Origin: an uncultured Nitrospinaceae bacterium
GTDB lineage: Bacteria; Nitrospinota; Nitrospinia; Nitrospinales; VA-1
Assembly: GCA_913043155.1 (NCBI GenBank)
Contig: CAJWLY010000015.1
Span: 1 to 16,778, forward strand
Direction of reading: 5' to 3'
Length of the DNA stretch: 16,778 nt
Both the position numbers and the translations under genes were made by a program. Within the stretch, counting starts at the first letter, position 1; every line of letters begins with the position of its first letter. The notes under the pieces were generated by a model. It made no database searches, had not been told where the DNA came from, and saw nothing but the letters and a program-made list of their open reading frames with translations. This document shows, piece by piece, positions 7,644 through 14,692 of this stretch.

Positions 7644-9152
7644 CTATGCAGGCTTCCATCGTAGTCTTGGATAGCGAGCCGCGGCGGTTTCGTCAGGCCG
7701 GGAGACGACGGGTAGGCTTGGGGCGTCATGAAAACTTTCAGGATCTTCCTTCGCCCGCCGAGCGATTTCTTTCATTGCGGCGATAAACTGGTCAATCGTT
7801 TCTTTCGACTCGGTTTCAGTCGGTTCGATCATCAACGCTCCTTTAACGATAAGCGGGAAGTAAACCGTGGGCGGATGAAATCCGTAATCGATGAGCATCT
7901 TGGCGATGTCCATGGTGCTCACTTTGTTTTTAAGCTGGTGTTTGTCATTGAACACACACTCGTGCAGGCTCGGTCCAGAATAGGGCAGGTGATAGTCGTT
8001 GGTGAGCGATGCTTTTATATAGTTGGCGTTGAGTACGGCCATTTGCGCGACTTTTTTTATCCCTTCGGGTCCGAGTGACCGGATGTAGGCGTAAGCGCGC
8101 AGGAGGATGCCGAAGTTACCGAAGAATGCTTTCATTTTTCCGATACTCTGCGGCCGGTCCGTGTTGAGCCGATATTGGCCCTTGGTGTGCTCGATAACTG
8201 GAACGGGAAGGAAAGGTTCGAGCTGGTTTGTGATACCGACTGGGCCTGCGCCAGGTCCGCCTCCACCGTGCGGCGTGGAAAAAGTTTTGTGTAGGTTGAA
8301 GTGTAGGACGTCGATCCCCATATTCCCCATTTTCGTCTCACCCATAACCGCGTTCAGGTTGGCTCCATCGCAGTAGACGAGCCCGCCCTTCTTGTGAACG
8401 ATTTCTGTGATCTTAAGAATATCCGTTTCGAACATGCCGAGTGTGTTCGGGTTGGTCAGCATGATAGCGGCAGTGTCTTCGTCCATCATCGCTTCCAGTT
8501 TCTTCGGGTCGATGAGCCCACGACCGTCGGAAGGAATTTGTGTGATGCTATATCCACACAGTGCGGCGCTTGCTGGATTGGTCCCGTGGGCGGAGTCGGG
8601 GAGTAGAATCTTTTTGCGCTGGGTTCCTTTCGCTGCGTGGTAGGCGTGAATCATGAGCATGCCCGCCAGTTCCCCATGCGCGCCGGCGGCGGGTTGTAGA
8701 CACACGTGGTCCATCCCGCTGATCTCCTTGAGGTATTCCTGCAGTTCGAACATGAGTTGCAGGCTTCCCTGAGAAAGCACTTCCGGTGTGTACGGGTGGT
8801 GATGAGCAAACCCCGGAAGCGCCGCCAACTCGTTGTTGATCTTTGGATTGTATTTCATCGTGCAGGAACCCAGCGGGTAGAAGTTGGTATCGATGCTGAA
8901 GTTCCACTGTGAAAGTCGGGTGAAATGTCGCACCACGTCGAGTTCGGTCAGTTCAGGAAAGTTTTCTATCTGGTCGCGGATTTCTTCCGCCGGTAGGAGC
9001 GCTTCGAGTTCCACCTCGGGAACGTCGCACTTGGGGAGCGAATGAGCGGTGCGTCCGGGCGAGCCCATTTCAAACAGAAGCGGTTCGTTGAAAACCAATC
9101 CGCGCACGCTGACCGAGGAATCGTTCGCTTGAGAGGAGGTGTTTTTATTCAT
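7644..9152 (-). CDS. gcvPB: Glycine dehydrogenase (decarboxylating) subunit 2, P-protein beta subunit
   Basis: PLP-dependent half of the split P-protein of the glycine cleavage system; with GcvPA it decarboxylates glycine and loads aminomethyl onto lipoyl-GcvH. In autotrophs the system may also run towards glycine synthesis. 502 aa, normal for subunit 2. The PLP lysine is K289 in HFNLHKTF (284-291), followed by the glycine-rich STPHGGGGPGAGP. SAHGTNPASA (187-196) and the N-terminal LPKCDVPE segment are also family hallmarks. The start ATG lies inside the end of the upstream GT9 gene (8-nt overlap, ATGAATAA), so it is probably translated by coupling; no strong Shine-Dalgarno is visible. No gcvPA, gcvH or gcvT is in the window. 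The gene is last in an operon otherwise devoted to envelope functions, an unusual setting. Confidence 0.96.
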   Translation of the reverse strand: MNKNTSSQANDSSVSVRGLVFNEPLLFEMGSPGRTAHSLPKCDVPEVELEALLPAEEIRDQIENFPELTELDVVRHFTRLSQWNFSIDTNFYPLGSCTMKYNPKINNELAALPGFAHHHPYTPEVLSQGSLQLMFELQEYLKEISGMDHVCLQPAAGAHGELAGMLMIHAYHAAKGTQRKKILLPDSAHGTNPASAALCGYSITQIPSDGRGLIDPKKLEAMMDEDTAAIMLTNPNTLGMFETDILKITEIVHKKGGLVYCDGANLNAVMGETKMGNMGIDVLHFNLHKTFSTPHGGGGPGAGPVGITNQLEPFLPVPVIEHTKGQYRLNTDRPQSIGKMKAFFGNFGILLRAYAYIRSLGPEGIKKVAQMAVLNANYIKASLTNDYHLPYSGPSLHECVFNDKHQLKNKVSTMDIAKMLIDYGFHPPTVYFPLIVKGALMIEPTETESKETIDQFIAAMKEIARRAKEDPESFHDAPSLPVVSRPDETAAARYPRLRWKPA

Positions 9153-10266
9153 CGTGGTGGGGCTTTCCAGAAATTGAGGGTTGGTGGGTCCGTTTATCCG
9201 TGTAGTCGTTATCTAATAATCGGTCGATATTTTCAAGCACTGTTTCGGGTGTAAGTGAGTCATTGCCACGTTCTTCTAGAACGGCATGTCGGGTATGGAT
9301 GGGCCCCCAGCGCGCGATCTCTCCGTGTTTGAAGATGACGACTACCGGCGTTTGAACTGCCGACCCCAGGTGCATGATGCCGGTATGGTTACAGAGCAGC
9401 AAGTCGCTTTTTCGGATCGCCAGGGCCAGTTCCTTGATCGAAAGGACCGGCAGGCGATTTATTTTTTGACTCATCCCATGGACGAGGCTGTCGATCATCG
9501 CCTCCTCGCCCGGACCGCAGATGAACAGAGCTTCGGCTTTTCCGGATTCGATTAATCGCTCGGTGACCGCGCGAAATTTTTCCATTGGCCACCCCCATTC
9601 GGCGATGCGGGTGCCGGGTTTGACGAGAACCAGCGGCCGTTTCGGGAAGCGGCGCGTTTCGTTCAGGACTGATTCGACGTTGCGCGCCTCAGTTTCGTTG
9701 AAATAAAGCCGAGGCGGCTCTGCGACCTTGTGGATGCCGGCGGTGCGGAGCAGCTCCAGGTTGTTCAGAATCTCATGACGCGGCGGACCTCCTGTCGGCA
9801 CGCACACGTCGTAGAGCCAGTGCGTTTCTTTATGGGCGTAGCCTATCCGGTAATTTGCCCTGGAGGTTAGGGCGAGAAGCGATGCGGTAGCGCTGAATTT
9901 TTTATTGAGCGTGAAAATTACGTCGAAGTGGTGCCGCCTGAGTTTCTGGAAGATGCGTAAGGGACGCTTGCGATTGAGTTCGATGATTTCATCTATGTTC
10001 GGATTGCCGGCTAAGATGGATGTGTTGGCGCGATCTATCAGTGCGGTTACGTGAATTTTTGGAAACGAGAGTTTGATCGATTCGTAGACGGGGGTCGAAA
10101 GCACCACATCGCCCAGCCGGTCGGGACGTAATACGAGTACGGAGCGGACCGATGCGAAATTGATGGGTAGCACCGATCGTGTACGCGTTATAGAGCAGAC
10201 GAGCCCTATGATATTCCACAGAGCATGTTTTGCTTTTTGTTCCAGAGTGCGGGCCAGTTCGGCCAT
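9145..10266 (-). CDS. GT9 family glycosyltransferase, heptosyltransferase-like
   Basis: GT-B fold enzyme of family 9, which transfers ADP-heptose (or a related sugar) to the LPS inner core at the cytoplasmic face of the inner membrane. 373 aa. The N-terminal signature RPDRLGDVVLSTP (47-59), a central KPGTRIAEWGWPMEKF segment (216-231) and NHTGIMHLGSA (293-303) followed by TPVVVIFKHGE match the acceptor and nucleotide-sugar domains. The first 35 or so residues form an extra basic/hydrophobic segment before the Rossmann core and might associate with the membrane. An ATG at 10266 is used although no good ribosome site precedes it. It lies 29 nt after the Trm112-like gene and overlaps gcvPB by 8 nt. 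Exact donor and acceptor are unknown; WaaF-like is a reasonable alternative label. Confidence 0.88.
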   Translation of the reverse strand: MAELARTLEQKAKHALWNIIGLVCSITRTRSVLPINFASVRSVLVLRPDRLGDVVLSTPVYESIKLSFPKIHVTALIDRANTSILAGNPNIDEIIELNRKRPLRIFQKLRRHHFDVIFTLNKKFSATASLLALTSRANYRIGYAHKETHWLYDVCVPTGGPPRHEILNNLELLRTAGIHKVAEPPRLYFNETEARNVESVLNETRRFPKRPLVLVKPGTRIAEWGWPMEKFRAVTERLIESGKAEALFICGPGEEAMIDSLVHGMSQKINRLPVLSIKELALAIRKSDLLLCNHTGIMHLGSAVQTPVVVIFKHGEIARWGPIHTRHAVLEERGNDSLTPETVLENIDRLLDNDYTDKRTHQPSISGKPHHDE

Positions 10267-10295
10267 AGGTTTGAGCCGTTGAAGAAGGGGAAGGT

Positions 10296-10466
10296 TCAGT
10301 TCAAGGATTCAGCCTGATCGATGAGCATGATGGGTATCTCGTCCTGTATAGGATACTTGAGTTTGCAGGCATTGCAGGTCAACCCGTCTTCTTCTGATGT
10401 GAGTTCCAGTTCCCCTTTGCACTTGGGGCAAACCAGAATGTCCAGGAGTTCTTTGTCGAAAGCCAT
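10296..10466 (-). CDS. Trm112-like zinc-ribbon small protein (YcaR/UPF0434 type)
   Basis: A 56-residue protein of the Trm112/YcaR family. Two CxxC knuckles, C13/C16 (CPKC) and C31/C34 (CNAC), can bind one zinc. The C-terminal YPIQDEIPIML segment is characteristic. In eukaryotes and archaea Trm112 activates methyltransferases; the bacterial role is unproven. In E. coli the homologue ycaR sits between lpxK and kdsB, so its place between two LPS-type glycosyltransferases here repeats a known association (family knowledge). Start ATG at 10466, preceded by GAGG with a 7-nt spacer. It is 28 nt downstream of one GT9 gene and 29 nt upstream of the other, clearly within the operon. Confidence 0.9.
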   Translation of the reverse strand: MAFDKELLDILVCPKCKGELELTSEEDGLTCNACKLKYPIQDEIPIMLIDQAESLN

Positions 10467-10494
10467 TGAGCTACCTCATTTCTAAGAGTTGGAT

Positions 10495-11574
10495 TCAGGG
10501 TGTAACGGTCATCCTGACGTTTTCGGGGACGATTGTTTTTATGGCCCGGTAAACGTCTTCCCCGGTTACCCGGTCCATGCATTCGTGGGTGCCGATAGGG
10601 CATTTTCGCTTCCAGCAAAAACTGCAAGGTAGCTCGTGATACACCGCCTGATGTCCAGCCCCGTATGCCCCGTTTCGGGCAGGATGGGTTGGACCCCACA
10701 CGGAGACGGTGGGAACACCTAGCGCGGCGCAAAGGTGGAGCGGACCCGAGTCGCAACCGACGAACAAAGTGAGTTGTTTGTAGAGCGCGATAGATTCAGA
10801 AATTGTTGTGGGCGGTGCCATCCAATAGCGCTGGCGCATGGTATCGGCGATTTGTTTTACCATTTTTTCTTCCCCCGGCCCCCAGGTGAGCAGGATGGAA
10901 AACCCGAGCTCTCCGGTCATACGGTCAGCCAGTTGAGCAAACCGCTCAAGGCTCCACAGTTTTGTCGGGAACCCTGCTCCTGGATTGACCGCGGCGATGG
11001 GTCGTGCCGTGAGATCTGGATTTTCTTTCATGAATATTTCTGCCTTGCGTTCAGCCTCGGCGGAAACGATCAACGGAAACTCCTGCTTGGGCTGAAAAGT
11101 GTTTCCCAGGACCGAAAGTTGCGACAGGTAAAGGTCGACGACGTGTCCGCCGGGAGCGACGTATTCGCTTTGCCGGTTGTTGAACCAGGTGTTTATTTTT
11201 TCCCGACAGTTGTTACGGTGAAATGCGGCGCGGTTGGGCGCGCCGGTCAAGCGGGCGAGGATCCCCGTTTTTATTAATCCCTGCAGGTCGAAGGTCCAGT
11301 CAAAGCCGCGTTTTTTCAGGAGCCGGCGGGTTGCCGAGATTTCGCGCAGGGTTTTACCGTTCCAGTGCTTGCGCCAGTGTTTTAGGCGCACGGGGATCAC
11401 CTCGTCGAGGTCCGGGTTGCCGTTGAGCAGTTCGCGGTAGCGTTCTTCCACCATCCACGCGATGTAAGCGTTGGGATAGCCGGCCCTGAGAGTGCGAAGA
11501 AACGGCAGGGCGTACACTACATCGCCGAGTGAGCTGAGTTTAACGATCAGAAATTTTCGTTTAGGTGTGTTCAC
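10495..11574 (-). CDS. GT9 family glycosyltransferase, heptosyltransferase I-like, with Cys motif
   Basis: Second GT9 (ADP-heptose:LPS heptosyltransferase-type) enzyme, 359 aa, acting at the cytoplasmic face on the LPS core. KLSSLGDVVYALP (12-24) is the N-terminal signature; NPGAGFPTKLWSLERF (197-212) and GCDSGPLHLCAALGVP (273-288) with GPTHPARNG (294-302) make up the donor-binding domain. Four cysteines near the C-terminus (C317, C320, C325, C332, in CSFCWKRKCP and HECM) resemble a motif seen in some GT9 subfamilies and could bind metal; this is an inference. The start is GTG at 11574, inside the 3' end of the PAP2 gene (14-nt overlap). Only modest similarity to the other GT9 gene is apparent, so they are probably distinct steps in core assembly, not a recent duplication. 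Confidence 0.9.
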   Translation of the reverse strand: MNTPKRKFLIVKLSSLGDVVYALPFLRTLRAGYPNAYIAWMVEERYRELLNGNPDLDEVIPVRLKHWRKHWNGKTLREISATRRLLKKRGFDWTFDLQGLIKTGILARLTGAPNRAAFHRNNCREKINTWFNNRQSEYVAPGGHVVDLYLSQLSVLGNTFQPKQEFPLIVSAEAERKAEIFMKENPDLTARPIAAVNPGAGFPTKLWSLERFAQLADRMTGELGFSILLTWGPGEEKMVKQIADTMRQRYWMAPPTTISESIALYKQLTLFVGCDSGPLHLCAALGVPTVSVWGPTHPARNGAYGAGHQAVYHELPCSFCWKRKCPIGTHECMDRVTGEDVYRAIKTIVPENVRMTVTP

Positions 11575-12133
11575 GGTCAGTCTCGGCGGGAGGCCGGGTT
11601 TTCAGAAAACCCAGCATCTTGGAATAAAGGTATTTGTTCCCCAGGTAGCCTATCAAGATACCACATAGCGCCCCGCCCAGGACGTCCGAGGGATAATGCA
11701 CGCCAAGATACACCCTGGAATATCCTATCAGAATAGCCAGCGTGTATAGAGCATAGGCGGTTTTTTTATAGGACAAGCCGACCAGAGTGGCGGCGGTGAA
11801 TGAGTTGATCGCGTGGTTCGAGGGAAAGGAGAAGCTGTTGGAACAATTGGCGATTTCCCTCAAACCGGAAAGAACATGGCACGGCCGGTCGCGCGCGACC
11901 AGTTCTTTGGCCATAGCGCCCAGGAAATCGGAGAGTCCGACGGCAAGGCCTGTCGCGAGAAGGAGGGCGAGTCCCCGCATTCGCTTGAACCAGAGAAGGA
12001 GCACCACGCCAACACCCCCGATTGCATAAAAATTCTGCTTAATGGAGATGAACTGCATGAATTCTAGGAAGCTTCGGGATTGAAAATGCGTATGGATCCA
12101 GTAGAATAGCGCAGCGTCCAGGTCAGAAAAAAT
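11561..12133 (-). CDS. PAP2 family membrane phosphatase, probable ATT start
   Basis: PAP2-superfamily phosphatase of the inner membrane, likely acting on undecaprenyl pyrophosphate, lipid A or phosphatidylglycerol phosphate at the periplasmic face. The three PAP2 motifs are complete. In 190-aa numbering they are KELVARDRP (K76, R83, P84), PSNH (104-107), and SRVYLGVHYPSD (S139, R140, H146, D150). About five hydrophobic helices. The first ATG (12058) would cut off 25 in-frame residues that look like a normal PAP2 N-terminus (DLDAALFYWIHTHF). No ATG, GTG or TTG exists between there and the upstream in-frame TGA. An ATT at 12133 has AAGAGG with an 8-nt spacer, and a promoter places the transcript start about 40 nt upstream. 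I therefore favour ATT initiation; CTG at 12121 is possible. It is the first gene of the minus-strand operon. Confidence 0.85.
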   Translation of the reverse strand: MFSDLDAALFYWIHTHFQSRSFLEFMQFISIKQNFYAIGGVGVVLLLWFKRMRGLALLLATGLAVGLSDFLGAMAKELVARDRPCHVLSGLREIANCSNSFSFPSNHAINSFTAATLVGLSYKKTAYALYTLAILIGYSRVYLGVHYPSDVLGGALCGILIGYLGNKYLYSKMLGFLKTRPPAETDREHT

Positions 12134-12180
12134 AGCTTGATCCTCTTGAAAAATGGAGTGATGGCTCTCTTTAGACTCAA

Positions 12181-12209
12181 ATTTTAGGGGGTTCGGGGCG
12201 GGGAGTCAA
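12181..12209 (-). promoter_or_regulatory. Sigma70-like promoter of the PAP2-GT9-Trm112-GT9-gcvPB operon
   Basis: Minus strand TTGACT (12209-12204), a 17-nt spacer that is almost entirely C/G, and TAAAAT (12186-12181). Each box matches consensus at 5 of 6 positions. The predicted start near 12174 gives a leader of about 40 nt containing the AAGAGG ribosome site. The remaining bases up to 12266 hold a GGCCTG/CAGGCC inverted repeat (12222-12248) but no clear plus-strand promoter. Confidence 0.65.
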
Positions 12210-12266
12210 ACCATTTATGGCGGCCTGATTTGTGGCGCGATGCAGGCCCTTTTGTAAAGCGACTTC

Positions 12267-12947
12267 ATGAAAAGACGACACGACAATGCCTTGATTCTTT
12301 TTGCCCGTGACCCTGTGGTGGGGCAGGTGAAAACCCGCCTCAACCCGTTTCTCGATCCGCAAACCATTTATGATCTGTACCTGTGTTTTCTTGCAGACAG
12401 CATCGATACCCTGTGTCTGGTGGAGTCGGCCGATCGGTTCGTCGGCATTAAGCCCTCGAACCTTTCGGGATATTTCGATCGGTTGGATCCGTCCTGTGCC
12501 ATCTCCGTTTTTGTGCAGGAGGGTCAGGACCTTGGGGAACGTATGCAGAATGCGTTTGCATCTCGTTTTGCCGAAGGATACGGTAAGGTGGTCATCATCG
12601 GGGCCGACAGCCCGAGCCTGCCCACGAGATACATCCATCAGGCGTTTGCCTCGAACCGGGATGTGGTCCTGGGACCCAGTGTGGACGGGGGGTATTATTT
12701 GATCGGGATGTGCGGGAACGTAGTGGACTTGTTTGAAGGTGTCACCTGGGGTGGGAACACGGTGCTCGAACAGACCCGTGAGCGACTGGAGCGAAGCGGT
12801 GCATCTCTGGAGCTTCTGCCTACGTGGTACGATGTGGACCGGCCCGAAGATTTAAAGTTTTTAAAAACCCATCTTGAGTTAATGGCTGCTGCAAGCCACG
12901 GCGAGGGGAAGTCGACCCGGGAGTTCTTGGGACAAATATCTTTGTGA
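12267..12947 (+). CDS. TIGR04282/DUF2064 family GT-A glycosyltransferase
   Basis: Small cytoplasmic nucleotide-diphospho-sugar transferase-like protein with a GT-A fold; the specific reaction of the family is not established. 226 aa, typical length. Hallmarks are LFARDPVVGQVKTRLNP (11-27), resembling the nucleotide-binding loop of the CofC/MobA-like fold, VVIIGADSPSLP (108-119) with D114 as the likely metal/nucleotide acid, VLGPSVDGGYYLIG (134-147), and TWYDVDRPEDL (186-196). The ATG is preceded by no strong ribosome site. It is divergent from the PAP2 operon and followed after 13 nt by hisD, so it probably shares a transcript with that gene. Family assignment is good; substrate is unknown. 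Confidence 0.85.
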   Translation: MKRRHDNALILFARDPVVGQVKTRLNPFLDPQTIYDLYLCFLADSIDTLCLVESADRFVGIKPSNLSGYFDRLDPSCAISVFVQEGQDLGERMQNAFASRFAEGYGKVVIIGADSPSLPTRYIHQAFASNRDVVLGPSVDGGYYLIGMCGNVVDLFEGVTWGGNTVLEQTRERLERSGASLELLPTWYDVDRPEDLKFLKTHLELMAAASHGEGKSTREFLGQISL

Positions 12948-12960
12948 CCCCTTTCAAAAA

Positions 12961-14280
12961 ATGGAAACCCAGACTGTGAAAATTATCAAATATTCCGACG
13001 CGGATTTTAAATCGGCTCTGGAAAAGATTGTACACCGATCCAATACCGATCTGGCAAGTCACGACGATACCGTTCGCGAGATTCTGAACGGGATCCGGCG
13101 CGAGGGAGATTCGGCGCTGCTGGAATACACCCGGCGGTTCGACCGTTACGATCTCACCCCCGATCGCTTGAAGGTGACGCGCGAGGAAATCAGCGAGGCC
13201 TACGGCAAGGTTAACGAGGCGGAAATCGAGGCCCTGAAACAGGCTGCGGGGAACATCCGCAAATACCACGAACGCCAGATCCAGAAGTCCTGGGAGTACG
13301 AAGAGGAGGGCGTGACGCTGGGGCAGGTCATCCGTCCGCTGGAGACGGTGGGAATCTATGTTCCGGGCGGCAAGGCCTCCTATCCTTCGTCCGTACTGAT
13401 GAACGCCGTGCCCGCGAAGGTCGCGGGGGTGGAAACGGTTGTGATGTGCAGCCCAGCCCCAGATGGTCACTGGAGCCCGCACGCGCTTGTCGCCGCCGAC
13501 CTCGCCGGGGTGAACGCGATCTATAAGGTAGGTGGAGCCCAGGCGGTGGGGGCGATGGCTTACGGGACGCGGACCATTCCAAGAGTGGACAAGATTGTGG
13601 GGCCGGGAAATATTTATGTGGCACTGGCGAAGCGGCTCGTGTTCGGGGTCGTCGATATCGACATGATTGCCGGGCCCAGCGAAATTCTGATCGTAGCCGA
13701 CGACAGTGCGCGCGCCGATTTTATTGCCGCCGACCTGCTGTCTCAGGCCGAACACGACGAGGAGGCGGTGCCTGTTCTGGTCACCCCGTCCGAGCCGCTG
13801 GCCCACGCGGTGCTGGAGGAGCTGGAGAAACAGACCGGCCAGTTAAAAAGGCAGTCGATCATTAAAGAATCCCTGGCGGGGCAGTGCCGGCTGTTCGTTT
13901 CTGCGTCTTTGGATGAAGCCATCGACATAGCCAACCGCATCGCACCTGAGCATCTGGAATTGGCGGTGGATGACCCGAGGGCCTCTGCCGAACGCATTAA
14001 AAACGCGGGGGCTATTTTTCTTGGGCACTATACTCCCGAGGCCATCGGAGACTACTTTGCCGGACCCAACCATGTCCTGCCCACCAGCGGGACGGCCCGG
14101 TTTTCGTCGCCGCTTGGAGTTTATGATTTCATTAAACGAACGAGCCTTATTTCGTACACCCCGGCGGCATTGAAAAAGGCCGGTCCTCCGGTGGGTGTTT
14201 TGGCTGGGATGGAGCATCTCGACGCTCATGCCAATGCGGTGAATTTGAGGGTTCGCGAAGCGCCGGATGAGGGGGCCTGA
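12961..14280 (+). CDS. hisD: Histidinol dehydrogenase
   Basis: Catalyses the last two steps of histidine biosynthesis, the NAD-dependent four-electron oxidation of L-histidinol to L-histidine, as a zinc-dependent cytoplasmic dimer. 439 aa, standard length. Expected residues are present: zinc ligands Q262 and H265 in SQAEHD, catalytic E330-H331 in APEHLEL, D364 in GDYFAGPNH, and H423 in DAHANAV. YVPGGKASYPSSV (133-145), KVGGAQAVGAMAYGT (189-203) and VGPGNIYV (213-220) form the nucleotide- and substrate-binding core. It starts 13 nt after the glycosyltransferase stop with no visible Shine-Dalgarno, suggesting translational coupling; an internal GTG at 12976 is a less likely start. No other his genes are nearby, so the pathway genes are dispersed. 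Confidence 0.97.
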   Translation: METQTVKIIKYSDADFKSALEKIVHRSNTDLASHDDTVREILNGIRREGDSALLEYTRRFDRYDLTPDRLKVTREEISEAYGKVNEAEIEALKQAAGNIRKYHERQIQKSWEYEEEGVTLGQVIRPLETVGIYVPGGKASYPSSVLMNAVPAKVAGVETVVMCSPAPDGHWSPHALVAADLAGVNAIYKVGGAQAVGAMAYGTRTIPRVDKIVGPGNIYVALAKRLVFGVVDIDMIAGPSEILIVADDSARADFIAADLLSQAEHDEEAVPVLVTPSEPLAHAVLEELEKQTGQLKRQSIIKESLAGQCRLFVSASLDEAIDIANRIAPEHLELAVDDPRASAERIKNAGAIFLGHYTPEAIGDYFAGPNHVLPTSGTARFSSPLGVYDFIKRTSLISYTPAALKKAGPPVGVLAGMEHLDAHANAVNLRVREAPDEGA

Positions 14281-14319
14281 GCGAGCGCGATTTTCGAGGA
14301 AAATAGGGTCCGATTTGTC

Positions 14320-14348
14320 TTGACAAGGAAAGTGGGCCCATGTTAAAT
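14320..14348 (+). promoter_or_regulatory. Sigma70-like promoter upstream of the bd-like gene
   Basis: Perfect TTGACA (14320-14325), a 17-nt spacer, and TTAAAT (14343-14348, 4 of 6). A TG just before the -10 may help. Transcription would start near 14355, some 340 nt before the chosen start codon. Confidence 0.5.
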
Positions 14349-14362
14349 AACTGCGATCATTT

Positions 14363-14393
14363 GGGGTCGTGTGCCTGAATGAGGCCGGGACCC
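14363..14393 (+). promoter_or_regulatory. Nested hairpin at the start of the leader
   Basis: Outer stem GGGTC (14364-14368) with GACCC (14389-14393) encloses an inner stem GCCT (14373-14376) with AGGC (14382-14385) and a GAATG loop. It would be about the first 40 nt of the transcript. No T-run follows, so it is not a simple terminator; a 5'-stabilising or regulatory RNA element is possible. Confidence 0.4.
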
Positions 14394-14504
14394 GAAGGGG
14401 GCTTGGAAGAGCTTTAAAATAAGTGACTTACAAGACCATGAATTCGCCTTGATGGTTCTGTATTGTAGAGCTTGAGGGGGAGTTTTGGTTTTTGAAGCGG
14501 TTCG

Positions 14505-14529
14505 CCCCGTGGGGGAAAATATTTTTTTT
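14505..14529 (+). terminator. Weak hairpin followed by T-run in the leader
   Basis: CCCC (14505-14508), loop GTG, GGGG (14512-14515), then AAAATA and eight Ts (14522-14529). The stem is short but all G-C. It could end hisD transcription, or act as an attenuator if the 14320 promoter is active. The A-tract between stem and T-run weakens the case. Confidence 0.35.
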
Positions 14530-14588
14530 CGGGCCGGATTTTTTCCTGGGAATGACGACACGGATTTTAAACGTAGATAACGTTCCTT

Positions 14589-14605
14589 TATACAGCAGTA
14601 TACAG
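14589..14605. repeat. Tandem TATACAG heptamers one helical turn apart
   Basis: TATACAG occurs at 14589-14595 and 14599-14605, a 10-bp period, about 90 bp before the bd-like start codon. Direct heptamers spaced by one turn resemble activator boxes. No clear -35/-10 pair follows, so this is only a candidate operator. Confidence 0.3.
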
Positions 14606-14678
14606 TCGGGATTTTTCGAATTAAGCATATCCAGATCAATTATTCATACCTAAGAGTATCCCATGAGAAGGTCCACAA

Positions 14679-14684
14679 AGGAGG
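14679..14684 (+). promoter_or_regulatory. Shine-Dalgarno that decides the bd-like start
   Basis: AGGAGG lies 8 nt before the ATG at 14693. The in-frame ATG 30 nt upstream (14663) has no comparable site, and the sequence between the two would add a charged segment in front of the signal peptide. Confidence 0.8.
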
Positions 14685-14692
14685 ACAAAGCC

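Larger units (their letters stand above)
14281..14692. other. Long noncoding region/leader upstream of the bd-like gene
   Basis: About 410 bp between hisD and the chosen start of the bd-like gene, with no credible coding sequence. In order it holds an AT-rich 6-bp inverted repeat (ATTTTC/GAAAAT, 14290-14304), a sigma70-like promoter, a nested GC-rich hairpin immediately after the predicted transcription start, a hairpin with a T-run, tandem TATACAG heptamers, and a strong Shine-Dalgarno. If the promoter is used, the leader is more than 300 nt long, unusual for a constitutive gene and suggestive of post-transcriptional control. Confidence 0.5.

Noticed and set aside
11561..12058. First ATG (12058) as the PAP2 start
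   Set aside because: It would remove a conserved-looking first segment and has no ribosome site near it; kept only as an alternative.
12820..13806. 328-codon open frame on the minus strand opposite hisD
   Set aside because: hisD is complete with all catalytic residues; the antisense frame has no recognisable domain and spans the junction of two plus-strand genes.
14663..14692. Upstream ATG at 14663 as the start of the bd-like gene
   Set aside because: It lacks a good ribosome site, whereas AGGAGG lies 8 nt before the ATG at 14693, which also gives a normal signal peptide.
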